Source: Flavobacteriaceae bacterium (GTDB lineage: Bacteria; Bacteroidota; Bacteroidia; Flavobacteriales; Flavobacteriaceae). From it: 45,186 nt of DNA. Both the position numbers and the translations under genes were made by a program. The notes under the pieces are model-generated. The model made no database searches and was not told the origin of the DNA. It saw nothing but the letters and a program-made list of their open reading frames with translations. Below are positions 15,194-22,413 of this stretch, in pieces (positions within the stretch are counted from its first letter, which is position 1; each line of letters starts with the position of its first letter). The DNA lies in contig CANFNV010000014.1 in the NCBI GenBank assembly GCA_947448525.1, forward strand, positions 1 through 45,186. Reading direction: 5' to 3'.

Positions 15194-15949
15194 TTATTGA
15201 ATTCCCTTAACAATTCCTATAAAGTCATCGGCTTTCAATGCGGCACCGCCAATTAATCCTCCATCAACATCGGGTTTTCCAAAAATTTCTTTAGCATTAT
15301 CAGGTTTTACGCTTCCTCCATAAAGAATAGAAACGTCTTCGGCAACATCACTTCCAAATCGAGTACGAATCGTTTCTCTAATAAATTCGTGCATTTCTTG
15401 TGCTTGGTCTGGTGTAGCTGTTTCTCCTGTTCCAATCGCCCAAACGGGTTCGTATGCCAAAATAATATTATCCCATGATTTGTTGCTAATATGGAACAAA
15501 CCATCACGCAATTGATTTTCAACTACATTAAAGTGTTGGTTATTTTGTCGGTCTTTCAATTCTTCTCCAAAACAGAAAATGAGTGTCATGTTGTGTTTTA
15601 AAGCTGTGTCAACTTTGAATGCCAATTGGGCATCGGTTTCCCCAAAATAAGCTCGTCTCTCTGAATGACCTAGAATAACGGTATTCACACCAATACTTTT
15701 CAACATGTCTGCTGAAATCTCTCCTGTATATGCACCATTTTCTGCTTGATGCATGTTTTGGGCTGCAATGGTTATGTTTGTAAATTCAACATGATCTGCA
15801 GCCGAAGCCAAGTTTACAAATGTTGGCGCTACAATTATTTGTACTTCAATATCATGTGGTAACTTAGCAATTAGATCGTTTAATAAATCTTCGGTTTCCT
15901 CGGCATTTTTATTCATTTTCCAATTACCAGCAACAATATATTTTCTCAT
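15194..15949 (-). CDS. tpiA: Triosephosphate isomerase
   Basis: TpiA interconverts dihydroxyacetone phosphate and glyceraldehyde 3-phosphate in glycolysis and gluconeogenesis. The 251-residue protein starts MRKYIVAGNWKMNKN (catalytic Asn and Lys). It has the catalytic histidine in ILGHSERR, the catalytic glutamate in LAYEPVWAIGTGETATP with the mobile loop, and the phosphate-binding YGGSVKPDN and GGLIGGAAL segments. It is the last gene of a minus-strand unit: its ATG overlaps the stop of the TlpA-like gene by one base (TAATG), so translation is coupled. Grouping a glycolytic enzyme with redox proteins is common in Flavobacteriaceae genomes as I recall and may be historical rather than functional. 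Confidence 0.98.
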   Translation of the reverse strand: MRKYIVAGNWKMNKNAEETEDLLNDLIAKLPHDIEVQIIVAPTFVNLASAADHVEFTNITIAAQNMHQAENGAYTGEISADMLKSIGVNTVILGHSERRAYFGETDAQLAFKVDTALKHNMTLIFCFGEELKDRQNNQHFNVVENQLRDGLFHISNKSWDNIILAYEPVWAIGTGETATPDQAQEMHEFIRETIRTRFGSDVAEDVSILYGGSVKPDNAKEIFGKPDVDGGLIGGAALKADDFIGIVKGIQ

Positions 15950-16452
15950 TATTTAAGGGTTTTTAATGTAGCATTAATTTTATCAAATTCGGTTTCAATG
16001 GCGCGATACAATTCGATTTTCCCTTTTTTATTGATAATGATATATCTCGGAATCCAATCTACATCTATTGATTTTCCGAAAGCACCTTTCATTCTTTCAG
16101 CATCATTTACCCAATAGTGCTCGCCATTCAAATCGTGTTTTGCAATTCCAGCATTCCATTTATCAAATGTTTTATCCATTGAAACAAACATAAATACTAC
16201 ATCTGGATTAGTAGCTTGTAACTCTTTTACTTTCGGCATCGCACCCACACAATCGCCGCACCAAGATGCCCAAACTTCCATAAGTATAGTTTTACCTTTG
16301 TATTTTTCGAGCACGTCTTTAAACGTAACTTCTTTGTTTTCTGTAGTTGTTAAAACTCCATTTAGCGCTTTTTTAGAAAAATCTTTTTGTTGGGCATTGC
16401 TGCAAGATATAGAAGTCAAAGCGATAGCATATATTATTAGAATTTTTTTCAT
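15949..16452 (-). CDS. TlpA-like thioredoxin-fold lipoprotein
   Basis: The protein has 167 residues from the ATG at 16452; a TTG four codons upstream also fits the frame but is less likely. The N terminus MKKILIIYAIALTSISC is a lipoprotein signal with Cys near 17, so the protein should face the periplasm. The thioredoxin-like domain has the strand ILMEVWASWCGDCVGAMPKV with redox cysteines 65 and 68 (CGDC), and the cis-proline region DWIPRYIIINKKG. The family (TlpA/ResA/AhpC-TSA) reduces disulfides or peroxides outside the cytoplasm. It lies 20 nt after the DoxX/MauE-thioredoxin fusion gene and overlaps tpiA by one base. The neighbour is a likely electron donor or partner, which is inference. 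Confidence 0.88.
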   Translation of the reverse strand: MKKILIIYAIALTSISCSNAQQKDFSKKALNGVLTTTENKEVTFKDVLEKYKGKTILMEVWASWCGDCVGAMPKVKELQATNPDVVFMFVSMDKTFDKWNAGIAKHDLNGEHYWVNDAERMKGAFGKSIDVDWIPRYIIINKKGKIELYRAIETEFDKINATLKTLK

Positions 16453-16472
16453 GGGTATTTTCAAATTAAAAA

Positions 16473-17591
16473 TTATAATTTCGGATTCGTTTTCTTCAAA
16501 TCCTCATACGATTTATGAAGGTACTCATTTAATTCCGAACCATTAAATTTATTATCATTAATTCCGTCGAAATATTTAATTTCTTTTCCGTTCCAAAAAT
16601 ATTTAACACCGGGCGTATTTCTGTTTTTTCCAAGAATGTCATAAAATGGAATTACTTCAACAATTGTATACGGATACGATGCACCTGCTTCTTTAAAGAA
16701 ATCCGGAATTAAATCGATTTCTTCGTTCATAAAAATAATAGAAAGTGGAGGTAGGGAAGCATCTTTTTTTCTTATTTCGGTTAATTCTTTTGCAGCAGCA
16801 CGGCAATGGTCGCAACCAGGAACGAAATAGCAAAGTAATTTTCTTCCAGTATCAATATTGGCAAAAAACTTGGCGTTACCCGACTTTACTTTTCTTGGTT
16901 CTTTAATGATTTCAACTTCTAATTTCTTGACGGTGTCTTTTTTTGCTTCAGTAATGGCAGTTTCTGATTTTATAGAATTTAAGGGAACAACCGATTCCGA
17001 AATAGTGTCGTTTGGTATTTCGACTACTGGTGAAACAGTAAAATTGCTTGAAGCTGGTCGTATTGGTGCCAACATAAAAATTCCTAAAATGGTTGCAAAA
17101 AGAACGGTCGTTAATATCCAGAAGTTTCCATTATTAGAAACTCTCGGTGTTATTTTATATAAATAAACTAGTAAAGCAACTGCAACAATATTTTTGATAA
17201 TGGCTTCAATTGGCGTCATTGGTAACAATTCGCCAAAGCAGCCGCAATTACCCGAATTTCCTCCGCTTAAGAAAGTTACATAGGTTAAATGACCAATGAA
17301 AACTGCAAGCATTGCAATAGTTACTGGAATTAAAAATTTACGTAGCCAGTTTTTTTGTAATAACAATAATCCTAAAGCCAATTCAATTCCGATTAGGGTT
17401 CTAGAAAAATAAGGTGCAAATCCTTGAGAAAAGCCCATTGGATATAATTGTTTTACTTCAAAAGTTGAGATTGCAAAATAAGGCGAATCCAACAAATGTC
17501 CTTTAGATAGTTTAGCCAATGCCGATAGTATGAACAAGGCCGAAACAGTAATCCGGAGACTCCATGCGATGTAAGTTTTTTTAGTTGTCAT
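16473..17591 (-). CDS. DoxX/MauE-type membrane protein fused to a thioredoxin-like domain
   Basis: Residues about 10-170 contain four to five hydrophobic segments of the DoxX/MauE type, with the GNCGCFGELLP cysteine pair in the loop typical of MauE-like proteins (and reminiscent of VKOR-type electron relay). After a further hydrophobic segment and a low-complexity linker rich in Ser, Thr, Glu and Lys comes a thioredoxin-like domain. Its CxxC is Cys260/Cys263 in PGCDHCRAAAKEL, followed by LSIIFMNEEIDLIPDFF and a cis-Pro-like NTPGVKYFW. The layout suggests that electrons move across the membrane between the quinone pool or cytoplasm and a periplasmic thioredoxin. It is first in the unit with the TlpA-like lipoprotein and tpiA. 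A TATCTTTG element is 16 nt upstream of the ATG. Confidence 0.85.
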   Translation of the reverse strand: MTTKKTYIAWSLRITVSALFILSALAKLSKGHLLDSPYFAISTFEVKQLYPMGFSQGFAPYFSRTLIGIELALGLLLLQKNWLRKFLIPVTIAMLAVFIGHLTYVTFLSGGNSGNCGCFGELLPMTPIEAIIKNIVAVALLVYLYKITPRVSNNGNFWILTTVLFATILGIFMLAPIRPASSNFTVSPVVEIPNDTISESVVPLNSIKSETAITEAKKDTVKKLEVEIIKEPRKVKSGNAKFFANIDTGRKLLCYFVPGCDHCRAAAKELTEIRKKDASLPPLSIIFMNEEIDLIPDFFKEAGASYPYTIVEVIPFYDILGKNRNTPGVKYFWNGKEIKYFDGINDNKFNGSELNEYLHKSYEDLKKTNPKL

Positions 17592-17606
17592 AGAATAGGT
17601 TTTTTA

Positions 17607-17614
17607 CAAAGATA
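17607..17614 (-). promoter_or_regulatory. -7 promoter element for the redox-tpiA unit
   Basis: The minus strand reads TATCTTTG (TAnnTTTG), 15 nt before the ATG at 17591. The expected transcript would have a leader of only about 10 nt. Confidence 0.55.
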
Positions 17615-17648
17615 AAAAAGCAATCCATTGTTTTTTGTTAAGGAATTA

Positions 17649-18191
17649 TTATTGTCCAAATTTCATCAAAATTAAAGCAAAAACGGAATAGTTAATCATA
17701 TCTTGATAGTTGGCATCAATTCCTTCAGAAACCAATGTTTTTCCTTGATTGTCTTCAATTTGTTTTACACGAAGTAATTTTTGAAGAATTAAATCGGTTA
17801 GTGAACTTACACGCATTTCGCGCCAAGCTTCACCATAATCGTGGTTTTTGTCTTCCATCAATTGTTTGGTTAAAGCACTTTTTTTGTCGTATAATTTAAC
17901 GGCAGCTTCCGGATTCAAATCGGGTTGTTCTACCACACCCAATTCCAATTGAATCAACGCCATAATGGAATAATTAATAATTCCAATAAATTCTCCGGTT
18001 TCGTCTTCATCTATTTTTCGAACGTCATTTTGCTGTAAACTTCTGATTCGTTGTGCTTTGATAAAGATTTGGTCGGTTAATGAAGGCAAACGCAAAATTC
18101 GCCATGCACTTCCATAATCGGTCATTTTTTTACTAAATAAATCTCGGCAAATGCCAATTACTTTATCATATTCTTGTGAAGTATTCCTCAT
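17649..18191 (-). CDS. DUF1599 domain protein
   Basis: The protein has about 180 residues from the ATG at 18191 (MRNTSQEYD); 14 further in-frame upstream codons look like leader, not protein. It contains two copies of the same module: KMTDYGSAWRILRLPSLTDQ in the first half and DKNHDYGEAWREMRVSSLTD in the second. Each is followed by a helix with a basic ending (KAQRIRSLQ, KLLRVKQIE) and an INYS(I/V)FAL segment. This duplication is typical of DUF1599. The fold, from memory, is all-alpha and related to nucleotide-pyrophosphohydrolase-like proteins, but no function is established. The gene lies just upstream, in transcription direction, of the redox operon, which has its own promoter element. Confidence 0.88.
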   Translation of the reverse strand: MRNTSQEYDKVIGICRDLFSKKMTDYGSAWRILRLPSLTDQIFIKAQRIRSLQQNDVRKIDEDETGEFIGIINYSIMALIQLELGVVEQPDLNPEAAVKLYDKKSALTKQLMEDKNHDYGEAWREMRVSSLTDLILQKLLRVKQIEDNQGKTLVSEGIDANYQDMINYSVFALILMKFGQ

Positions 18192-18321
18192 TAATGGTAT
18201 CTTTGTATGAAATATTTTATTTTTACAATGCAACTTATGTGCTTCGTGTCAAAAGTAAATAATATTGAATTAAGATGGAAGTATTAAGTGTAAAGATTTT
18301 GACTTCTAGAATAATTTAATA

Positions 18322-18351
18322 GAACACTAAGTACTGAGCACTGAACACTAA
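18322..18351. repeat. GAACACTAA direct repeat upstream of folP
   Basis: GAACACTAA occurs at 18322-18330 and again at 18343-18351, separated by GTACTGAGCACT, itself an echo of the unit. It ends 5 nt before the folP ATG. Confidence 0.5.
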
Positions 18352-18356
18352 AATAA

Positions 18357-19178
18357 ATGACCATAAACTGCAACGGAAAACTTATCGATTTAACTTCTCC
18401 AAAAGTAATGGGAATACTTAATGTAACTCCCAATTCTTTTTTTGATGGAGGAAAACATGACAACGAAAAAGCAATTTTAGTTCAGGTTGAAAAAATGCTC
18501 TATGAAGGTGCTACGTTTATTGATGTTGGCGGATATTCTAGTAAACCCGGTGCCGAATTTGTTTCGGAGGAAGAAGAATTACAGCGTTTAGTTCCCGTAA
18601 TTCATTCTATAGTTAAAGAGTTTCCCTCTGTGATTATTTCAGTGGATACTTTCAGAAGTAAGGTTGCTCAAGAGTCTATTGAAAATGGTGCAGCGATTAT
18701 AAACGATATTTCTGCTGGAAATTTAGATGCTAAAATGATGGAGACCGTTGCCAAATTGCAAGTACCCTATATTATGATGCACATGAAAGGAACGCCTCAA
18801 ACCATGCAATCTTTAACACAATATGAAAACATCGTAAAAGAAATATTATTTTATTTTTCTCAAAAAATAGCTCAAGCCCGAAGTTTGGGTATTAACGATT
18901 TGATTTTAGATTCCGGATTTGGATTTGCAAAAACGATAGAACAAAATTTTGAAGTTTTAAGTAAATTAGAATTGTTTCAAATGACAGAATTGTCTTTTTT
19001 GGTTGGAATTTCTAGAAAATCCATGATTTATAAAACACTAGAAATCAATACAGAACTATCTCTAAACGGAACTACTTCTTTAAACACCATTTCATTGCTA
19101 AAAGGAGCTAAAATTCTTCGTGTTCACGATGTAAAAGAAGCAGTAGAATGCGTTAAACTGTACCAAAAATTAAATTAA
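18357..19178 (+). CDS. folP: Dihydropteroate synthase
   Basis: FolP condenses p-aminobenzoate with hydroxymethyl-dihydropterin pyrophosphate in folate synthesis and is the sulfonamide target. The 273-residue product has the first signature VMGILNVTPNSFFDGG. The second pterin-binding region is FIDVGGYSSKPGAEFV, with GGYSS replacing the common GGEST-type sequence. Further motifs are ISVDTFRSKVA, IINDISAG, MMHMKGTPQTMQ, DSGFGFAKT, LVGISRKSMI and the final RVHDVKEA. The ATG at 18357 gives a normal N terminus. It is transcribed alone, convergent with rlmH. An iterated-word repeat lies directly upstream and no consensus promoter element was found there. Confidence 0.96.
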   Translation: MTINCNGKLIDLTSPKVMGILNVTPNSFFDGGKHDNEKAILVQVEKMLYEGATFIDVGGYSSKPGAEFVSEEEELQRLVPVIHSIVKEFPSVIISVDTFRSKVAQESIENGAAIINDISAGNLDAKMMETVAKLQVPYIMMHMKGTPQTMQSLTQYENIVKEILFYFSQKIAQARSLGINDLILDSGFGFAKTIEQNFEVLSKLELFQMTELSFLVGISRKSMIYKTLEINTELSLNGTTSLNTISLLKGAKILRVHDVKEAVECVKLYQKLN

Positions 19179-19210
19179 AGCCAAGATTGTTAAGTATTTT
19201 AATTCATAAT

Positions 19211-19237
19211 GAGATTCTTCCTTATTCAGAATGACAA
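19211..19237. repeat. GAGATTCTTCC..CAGAATGACAA word repeat
   Basis: The segment reads GAGATTCTTCCTTATTCAGA followed by ATGACAA, with ATTCT and AGAAT arms 9 nt apart. Strings of the type GAGATTCTTC-N-CAGAATGACA are, from memory, widely scattered in intergenic DNA of Bacteroidota. It lies between the convergent folP and rlmH genes. Confidence 0.4.
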
Positions 19238-19288
19238 CTTTTGGGGTAAAACTGCTAACTTTGTATCTCGATTTCTAACTTACTGCCT

Positions 19289-19762
19289 TTACTGATGGTG
19301 ATAGGGTTCATTCTTTAATATCGTAAATCCTCGATACAGCTGTTCAATCACAAAAAGTCGAACCATTTGATGCGAAAAAGTCATAGCCGAAAGCGATATT
19401 TTTCCTTGTGATTTTTTGTACACTTCTTCACTAAATCCATATGGGCCACCAATTACAAAAACAAGAGTTTTGATTCCGGCATTCATTTTCTTTTGCAAAT
19501 ATTCTGAAAATTCTACACTCGAAAAAGCAATTCCGTTTTCGTCTAATAATATCAATTGTTCGGTTGGTGATAGTTTGGCTAAAATCCATTCGCCTTCTTT
19601 CTCTTTTTGTTGCGCTTCCGATAAGTTTTTTGCATTTTTGATATCAGGAATAATTTCTAAATCAAATTTAATGTAGAAAGATAACCGTTTACTGTAATCT
19701 TCAATTAACATTTGCAACGATTTATTATCAGTTTTTCCTATAGCCAGAAGACGTATGTTCAT
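19289..19762 (-). CDS. rlmH: 23S rRNA (pseudouridine1915-N3)-methyltransferase RlmH
   Basis: RlmH is a small SPOUT methyltransferase that methylates pseudouridine 1915 in helix 69 of 23S rRNA. From the ATG at 19762 the protein is 157 residues, exactly the family size, and starts MNIRLLAIGKTDN; an upstream in-frame start seven codons earlier adds non-family residues. The SPOUT knot motifs are LILLDENGIAFSSVEFSEYL, FVIGGPYGFSEEV and the C-terminal MTFSHQMVRLFVIEQLYRGF ending NEPYHHQ. All key elements are intact. It stands alone between folP and pyrD, on the opposite strand from both. Confidence 0.97.
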   Translation of the reverse strand: MNIRLLAIGKTDNKSLQMLIEDYSKRLSFYIKFDLEIIPDIKNAKNLSEAQQKEKEGEWILAKLSPTEQLILLDENGIAFSSVEFSEYLQKKMNAGIKTLVFVIGGPYGFSEEVYKKSQGKISLSAMTFSHQMVRLFVIEQLYRGFTILKNEPYHHQ

Positions 19763-19809
19763 TTCAATTTCAAATTTAAACACAAATTTACAAATTGATT
19801 TCTATTTTA

Positions 19810-19835
19810 TTCCAACTTCCAACTTCCAACTCCAA
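19810..19835. repeat. AACTTCC tandem repeat upstream of pyrD
   Basis: AACTTCC occurs as two exact adjacent 7-nt units at 19814-19827, flanked by TTCC on the left and a degenerate AACTCCA on the right. It fills the place where a -33 box would be expected relative to the -7 element at 19845. Confidence 0.55.
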
Positions 19836-19844
19836 ACAATTTTC

Positions 19845-19852
19845 TATTTTTG
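19845..19852 (+). promoter_or_regulatory. -7 promoter element for pyrD
   Basis: TATTTTTG matches TAnnTTTG and lies 20 nt upstream of the pyrD ATG at 19873. This supports that start over the upstream frame start at 19795. Confidence 0.55.
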
Positions 19853-19872
19853 CAGGACACAACTGCTCTACC

Positions 19873-20892
19873 ATGTACAAATTACTAATTCGTCCGATAC
19901 TTTTTCTGTTTGATCCTGAGGAAGTTCATTACTTTACCTTTTCATTAATTCGATTTTTATCAAAAATTCCCGGATTTCAATCGCTTTTCAGAGGGTTATA
20001 TTTAGTAAATGATAAACGATTAGAAACCGAAGTTTTTGGATTAAAATTCAAAAATCCAGTTGGACTAGCAGCTGGTTTTGATAAAGACGCCAAATTATAT
20101 AATGAACTATCTAATTTTGGTTTCGGATTTATTGAAATCGGAACCTTAACTCCAATTGGACAAGAAGGAAATCCAAAAAAACGATTGTTTCGATTGAAAG
20201 AAGATTCAGCAATCATCAATAGAATGGGTTTTAATAATGGTGGCGTTCAACACGCTGTTCAAAGATTAAAAAAAAATAAAGGGGTGTTAATTGGAGGAAA
20301 CATTGGAAAAAATAAACTAACACTCAATGAAAATGCCCATCAAGATTATGAAATTTGCTTCGAAGCACTTTTTGATTATGTCGATTATTTTGTGGTAAAT
20401 GTAAGTTCACCTAATACGCCAAATCTTCGCGAACTTCAAGATAAAAAGCCATTAACAGCTCTTTTGCTAACGCTTCAAAACAATAATTTAAAAAAATTAC
20501 AACCAAAACCAATTCTTTTAAAAATTGCACCAGATTTAACCGACTCTCAATTGTTAGATATTATTGATATTGTAAACGAGACCAAAATTGCGGGTATAAT
20601 TGCGACCAACACAACGCTTTCAAGAGAAGGTTTGCAATCGGAAAATAAGTTGGAAATGGGCGGATTATCAGGTAAACCATTAACTAATCGTTCTACAGAA
20701 GTTATCCGATTTTTGTCTGATAAAAGCAATAGATCATTCCCAATTATTGGTGTGGGTGGCATTCATTCGGCAAAAGATGCTATTGACAAGCTAGAAGCAG
20801 GAGCAAGTTTAATACAATTGTATACTGGTTTCATATATGTAGGACCAAAATTAGTTAAAGATATTAATAAGGAAATTTTGAAAAAACTTTAA
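19873..20892 (+). CDS. pyrD: Dihydroorotate dehydrogenase (quinone), class 2
   Basis: PyrD oxidises dihydroorotate to orotate in pyrimidine synthesis, passing electrons through FMN to quinone. From ATG 19873 the protein has 339 residues, the class 2 length. It begins with the amphipathic membrane-binding helices ([20 protein letters not shown]). FMN-site motifs are [42 protein letters not shown] and [15 protein letters not shown], which holds the catalytic Ser. Later come [18 protein letters not shown] and [11 protein letters not shown]. It should be peripheral on the inner face of the cytoplasmic membrane. The HMG-CoA lyase gene starts 44 nt later and has its own -7 element. Confidence 0.97.
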   Translation: MYKLLIRPILFLFDPEEVHYFTFSLIRFLSKIPGFQSLFRGLYLVNDKRLETEVFGLKFKNPVGLAAGFDKDAKLYNELSNFGFGFIEIGTLTPIGQEGNPKKRLFRLKEDSAIINRMGFNNGGVQHAVQRLKKNKGVLIGGNIGKNKLTLNENAHQDYEICFEALFDYVDYFVVNVSSPNTPNLRELQDKKPLTALLLTLQNNNLKKLQPKPILLKIAPDLTDSQLLDIIDIVNETKIAGIIATNTTLSREGLQSENKLEMGGLSGKPLTNRSTEVIRFLSDKSNRSFPIIGVGGIHSAKDAIDKLEAGASLIQLYTGFIYVGPKLVKDINKEILKKL

Positions 20893-20917
20893 ACTTTAAA
20901 CTTTTAAACTTAAACTT
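20886..20917. repeat. AAACTTT/TTTAAAC iterations at the pyrD stop
   Basis: ACTTTAAACTTTAAACTTTT then AAACTTAAACTTT covers the last two codons of pyrD and the intergenic gap, ending 3 nt before the -7 element of the next gene. It is the same kind of short iterated word as at the other gene edges. Confidence 0.5.
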
Positions 20918-20920
20918 TTT

Positions 20921-20928
20921 TACCTTTG
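20921..20928 (+). promoter_or_regulatory. -7 promoter element for HMG-CoA lyase, leaderless spacing
   Basis: TACCTTTG matches TAnnTTTG and ends only 8 nt before the ATG at 20937. If transcription starts the usual few bases downstream, the mRNA would be leaderless or nearly so. Confidence 0.5.
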
Positions 20929-20936
20929 ACTTCACA

Positions 20937-21800
20937 ATGAATAAAATCAAAATCATAGAATGTCCACGCGATGCTATGCAAGGAATAAAACCTTTCATTC
21001 CAACGGATCGAAAAGTGGAATACATTCAATCCCTTCTTCGGATAGGTTTTGATACAATTGATTTTGGAAGTTTTGTGTCACCAAAAGCCATTCCTCAAAT
21101 GGCAGATACCGCCGAAGTTTTGGCACGACTTGACTTGTCACAAACGACTAGTAAATTACTGGCAATTATAGCCAATACACAAGGAGCAACGAGGGCTTCA
21201 TTTTACAAAGAAATTCGGTATTTAGGATTTCCATTTTCGATTTCAGAGAACTTTCAAATGCGAAATACACACAAAACTATTGCAGAAAGTTTGGTTACGT
21301 TGCAAGAGATTTTAGAAATTGCTGATAAATCCAATAAAGAAGTTGTGACTTATATTTCTATGGGCTTCGGAAATCCGTATGGTGATCCATGGAATGTTGA
21401 TGTAGTAGGCGAGTGGACTGAAAAATTAGCCAATATGGGCGTTAAAATTCTTTCGCTTTCAGACACTATCGGAAGTTCTACTCCAGAAGTTATTAGTTAT
21501 TTGTTTTCCAATTTAATTCCAAAGTACCCAAACATTGAATTTGGTGCTCATTTGCATACTACACTCAACAAATGGTTTGAGAAAATCGATGCCGCATACC
21601 ATGCTGGGTGCCGCCGTTATGATGGCGCAATTCAAGGTTTTGGCGGATGTCCGATGGCAAAAGACGACTTAACCGGCAATATGCCAACCGAAAAATTGTT
21701 GTCATATTTCACCCAACAAAAGGCCGATACAAATACAAGTCCAATGAGTTTTGAAAGTGCATACAATGTTGCTACCCGATTGTTTGGGGAGTTTCATTAA
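20937..21800 (+). CDS. Hydroxymethylglutaryl-CoA lyase
   Basis: This enzyme splits HMG-CoA into acetyl-CoA and acetoacetate, the last step of leucine breakdown. The 287-residue TIM-barrel protein starts KIIECPRDAMQGIKPFIPT (substrate Asp and Arg). It continues with FDTIDFGSFVSPKAIPQMAD, ISMGFGNPYGDPW, LSLSDTIGSSTPEVI and AHLHTT, which supplies metal-binding histidines. The family signature appears as QGFGGCPMAKDDLTGN with the active-site Cys. It is slightly shorter than mitochondrial forms but complete. The nearby pyrD is unlikely to be functionally related. The thiolase at 39 kb could use its acetoacetyl-CoA-level products, which is inference. The gene has a -7 element unusually close to its start. 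Confidence 0.94.
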   Translation: MNKIKIIECPRDAMQGIKPFIPTDRKVEYIQSLLRIGFDTIDFGSFVSPKAIPQMADTAEVLARLDLSQTTSKLLAIIANTQGATRASFYKEIRYLGFPFSISENFQMRNTHKTIAESLVTLQEILEIADKSNKEVVTYISMGFGNPYGDPWNVDVVGEWTEKLANMGVKILSLSDTIGSSTPEVISYLFSNLIPKYPNIEFGAHLHTTLNKWFEKIDAAYHAGCRRYDGAIQGFGGCPMAKDDLTGNMPTEKLLSYFTQQKADTNTSPMSFESAYNVATRLFGEFH

Positions 21801-21952
21801 TGTGCTAGAAAATAGTGTTTTATTGGTTATATTTTAATAAAAAACTATCTACAAAACCGAATAATAAACCAGAATAAATGTTTATGTGTTCACAAATAAC
21901 TATACCCTAAATGAAGTGAAACTAAATTAATTACTAATTTATAAAAAATTAT

Positions 21953-22345
21953 TTAGCCTTCTAATAGTTGTACTTGACTCTTCAGTCTTTCAATAAGCAG
22001 ATTCATCATTCGTTTATTTAGGTTAGAAGAGTTTTTAGTATAATCTTGGTATTCTTCGGTTGTAAATAGAGCGATGATCGTACCTTTCAATAAATTTCTA
22101 AATTTAATATCTCTTTGAATAACATTTTCTATATAATGTAGTTTTTTTTCTGGCGATAATATAAAGAACACTTTTTTTTGTTTAACGGCATAATTAATAA
22201 AAATGTTTAGAAATAAATCATTTTGAAATTTTAATATAGGACGTAACGTTTTGTTTTGGAATAGTTCTTCAGGTGAAGATTCATTAGAAATGAATCCAAT
22301 TGTTTCAATCCTAATTGTTACTAATGAATTATTTCTATCCATCAT
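21953..22345 (-). CDS. Conserved Flavobacteriaceae protein of unknown function
   Basis: This is a 130-residue, mostly helical, soluble protein with no signal peptide. Visible features are SNESSPEELFQNKTLRPILK near residue 20, KVFFILSPEKKLHYIENVIQ with a strong helix in the middle, and a conserved-looking end LNKRMMNLLIERLKSQVQLL. I recall close relatives across Flavobacterium, sometimes labelled 'glyoxalase', but I see no glyoxalase metal ligands or fold pattern here and regard that label as unsupported. The gene is downstream of the OmpA gene on the same strand, but a strong terminator separates them. Two adjacent ATGs mark the start. Confidence 0.75.
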   Translation of the reverse strand: MMDRNNSLVTIRIETIGFISNESSPEELFQNKTLRPILKFQNDLFLNIFINYAVKQKKVFFILSPEKKLHYIENVIQRDIKFRNLLKGTIIALFTTEEYQDYTKNSSNLNKRMMNLLIERLKSQVQLLEG

Positions 22346-22357
22346 TTTTTTATTTAC

Positions 22358-22390
22358 AAAAAATCCTCTGTAAAATTACAGAGGATTTTT
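22358..22390 (-). terminator. Strong intrinsic terminator after the OmpA-family gene
   Basis: A stem of up to 15 bp pairs AAAAATCCTCTGTAA (22359-22373) with TTACAGAGGATTTTT (22376-22390); in practice the loop would open to about 4 nt. The minus strand continues into a U-rich tract. It lies between the OmpA stop (22414) and the start of the next minus-strand gene (22345). Confidence 0.88.
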
Positions 22391-22413
22391 CAATATAAGA
22401 CTATGTTGTAAAA

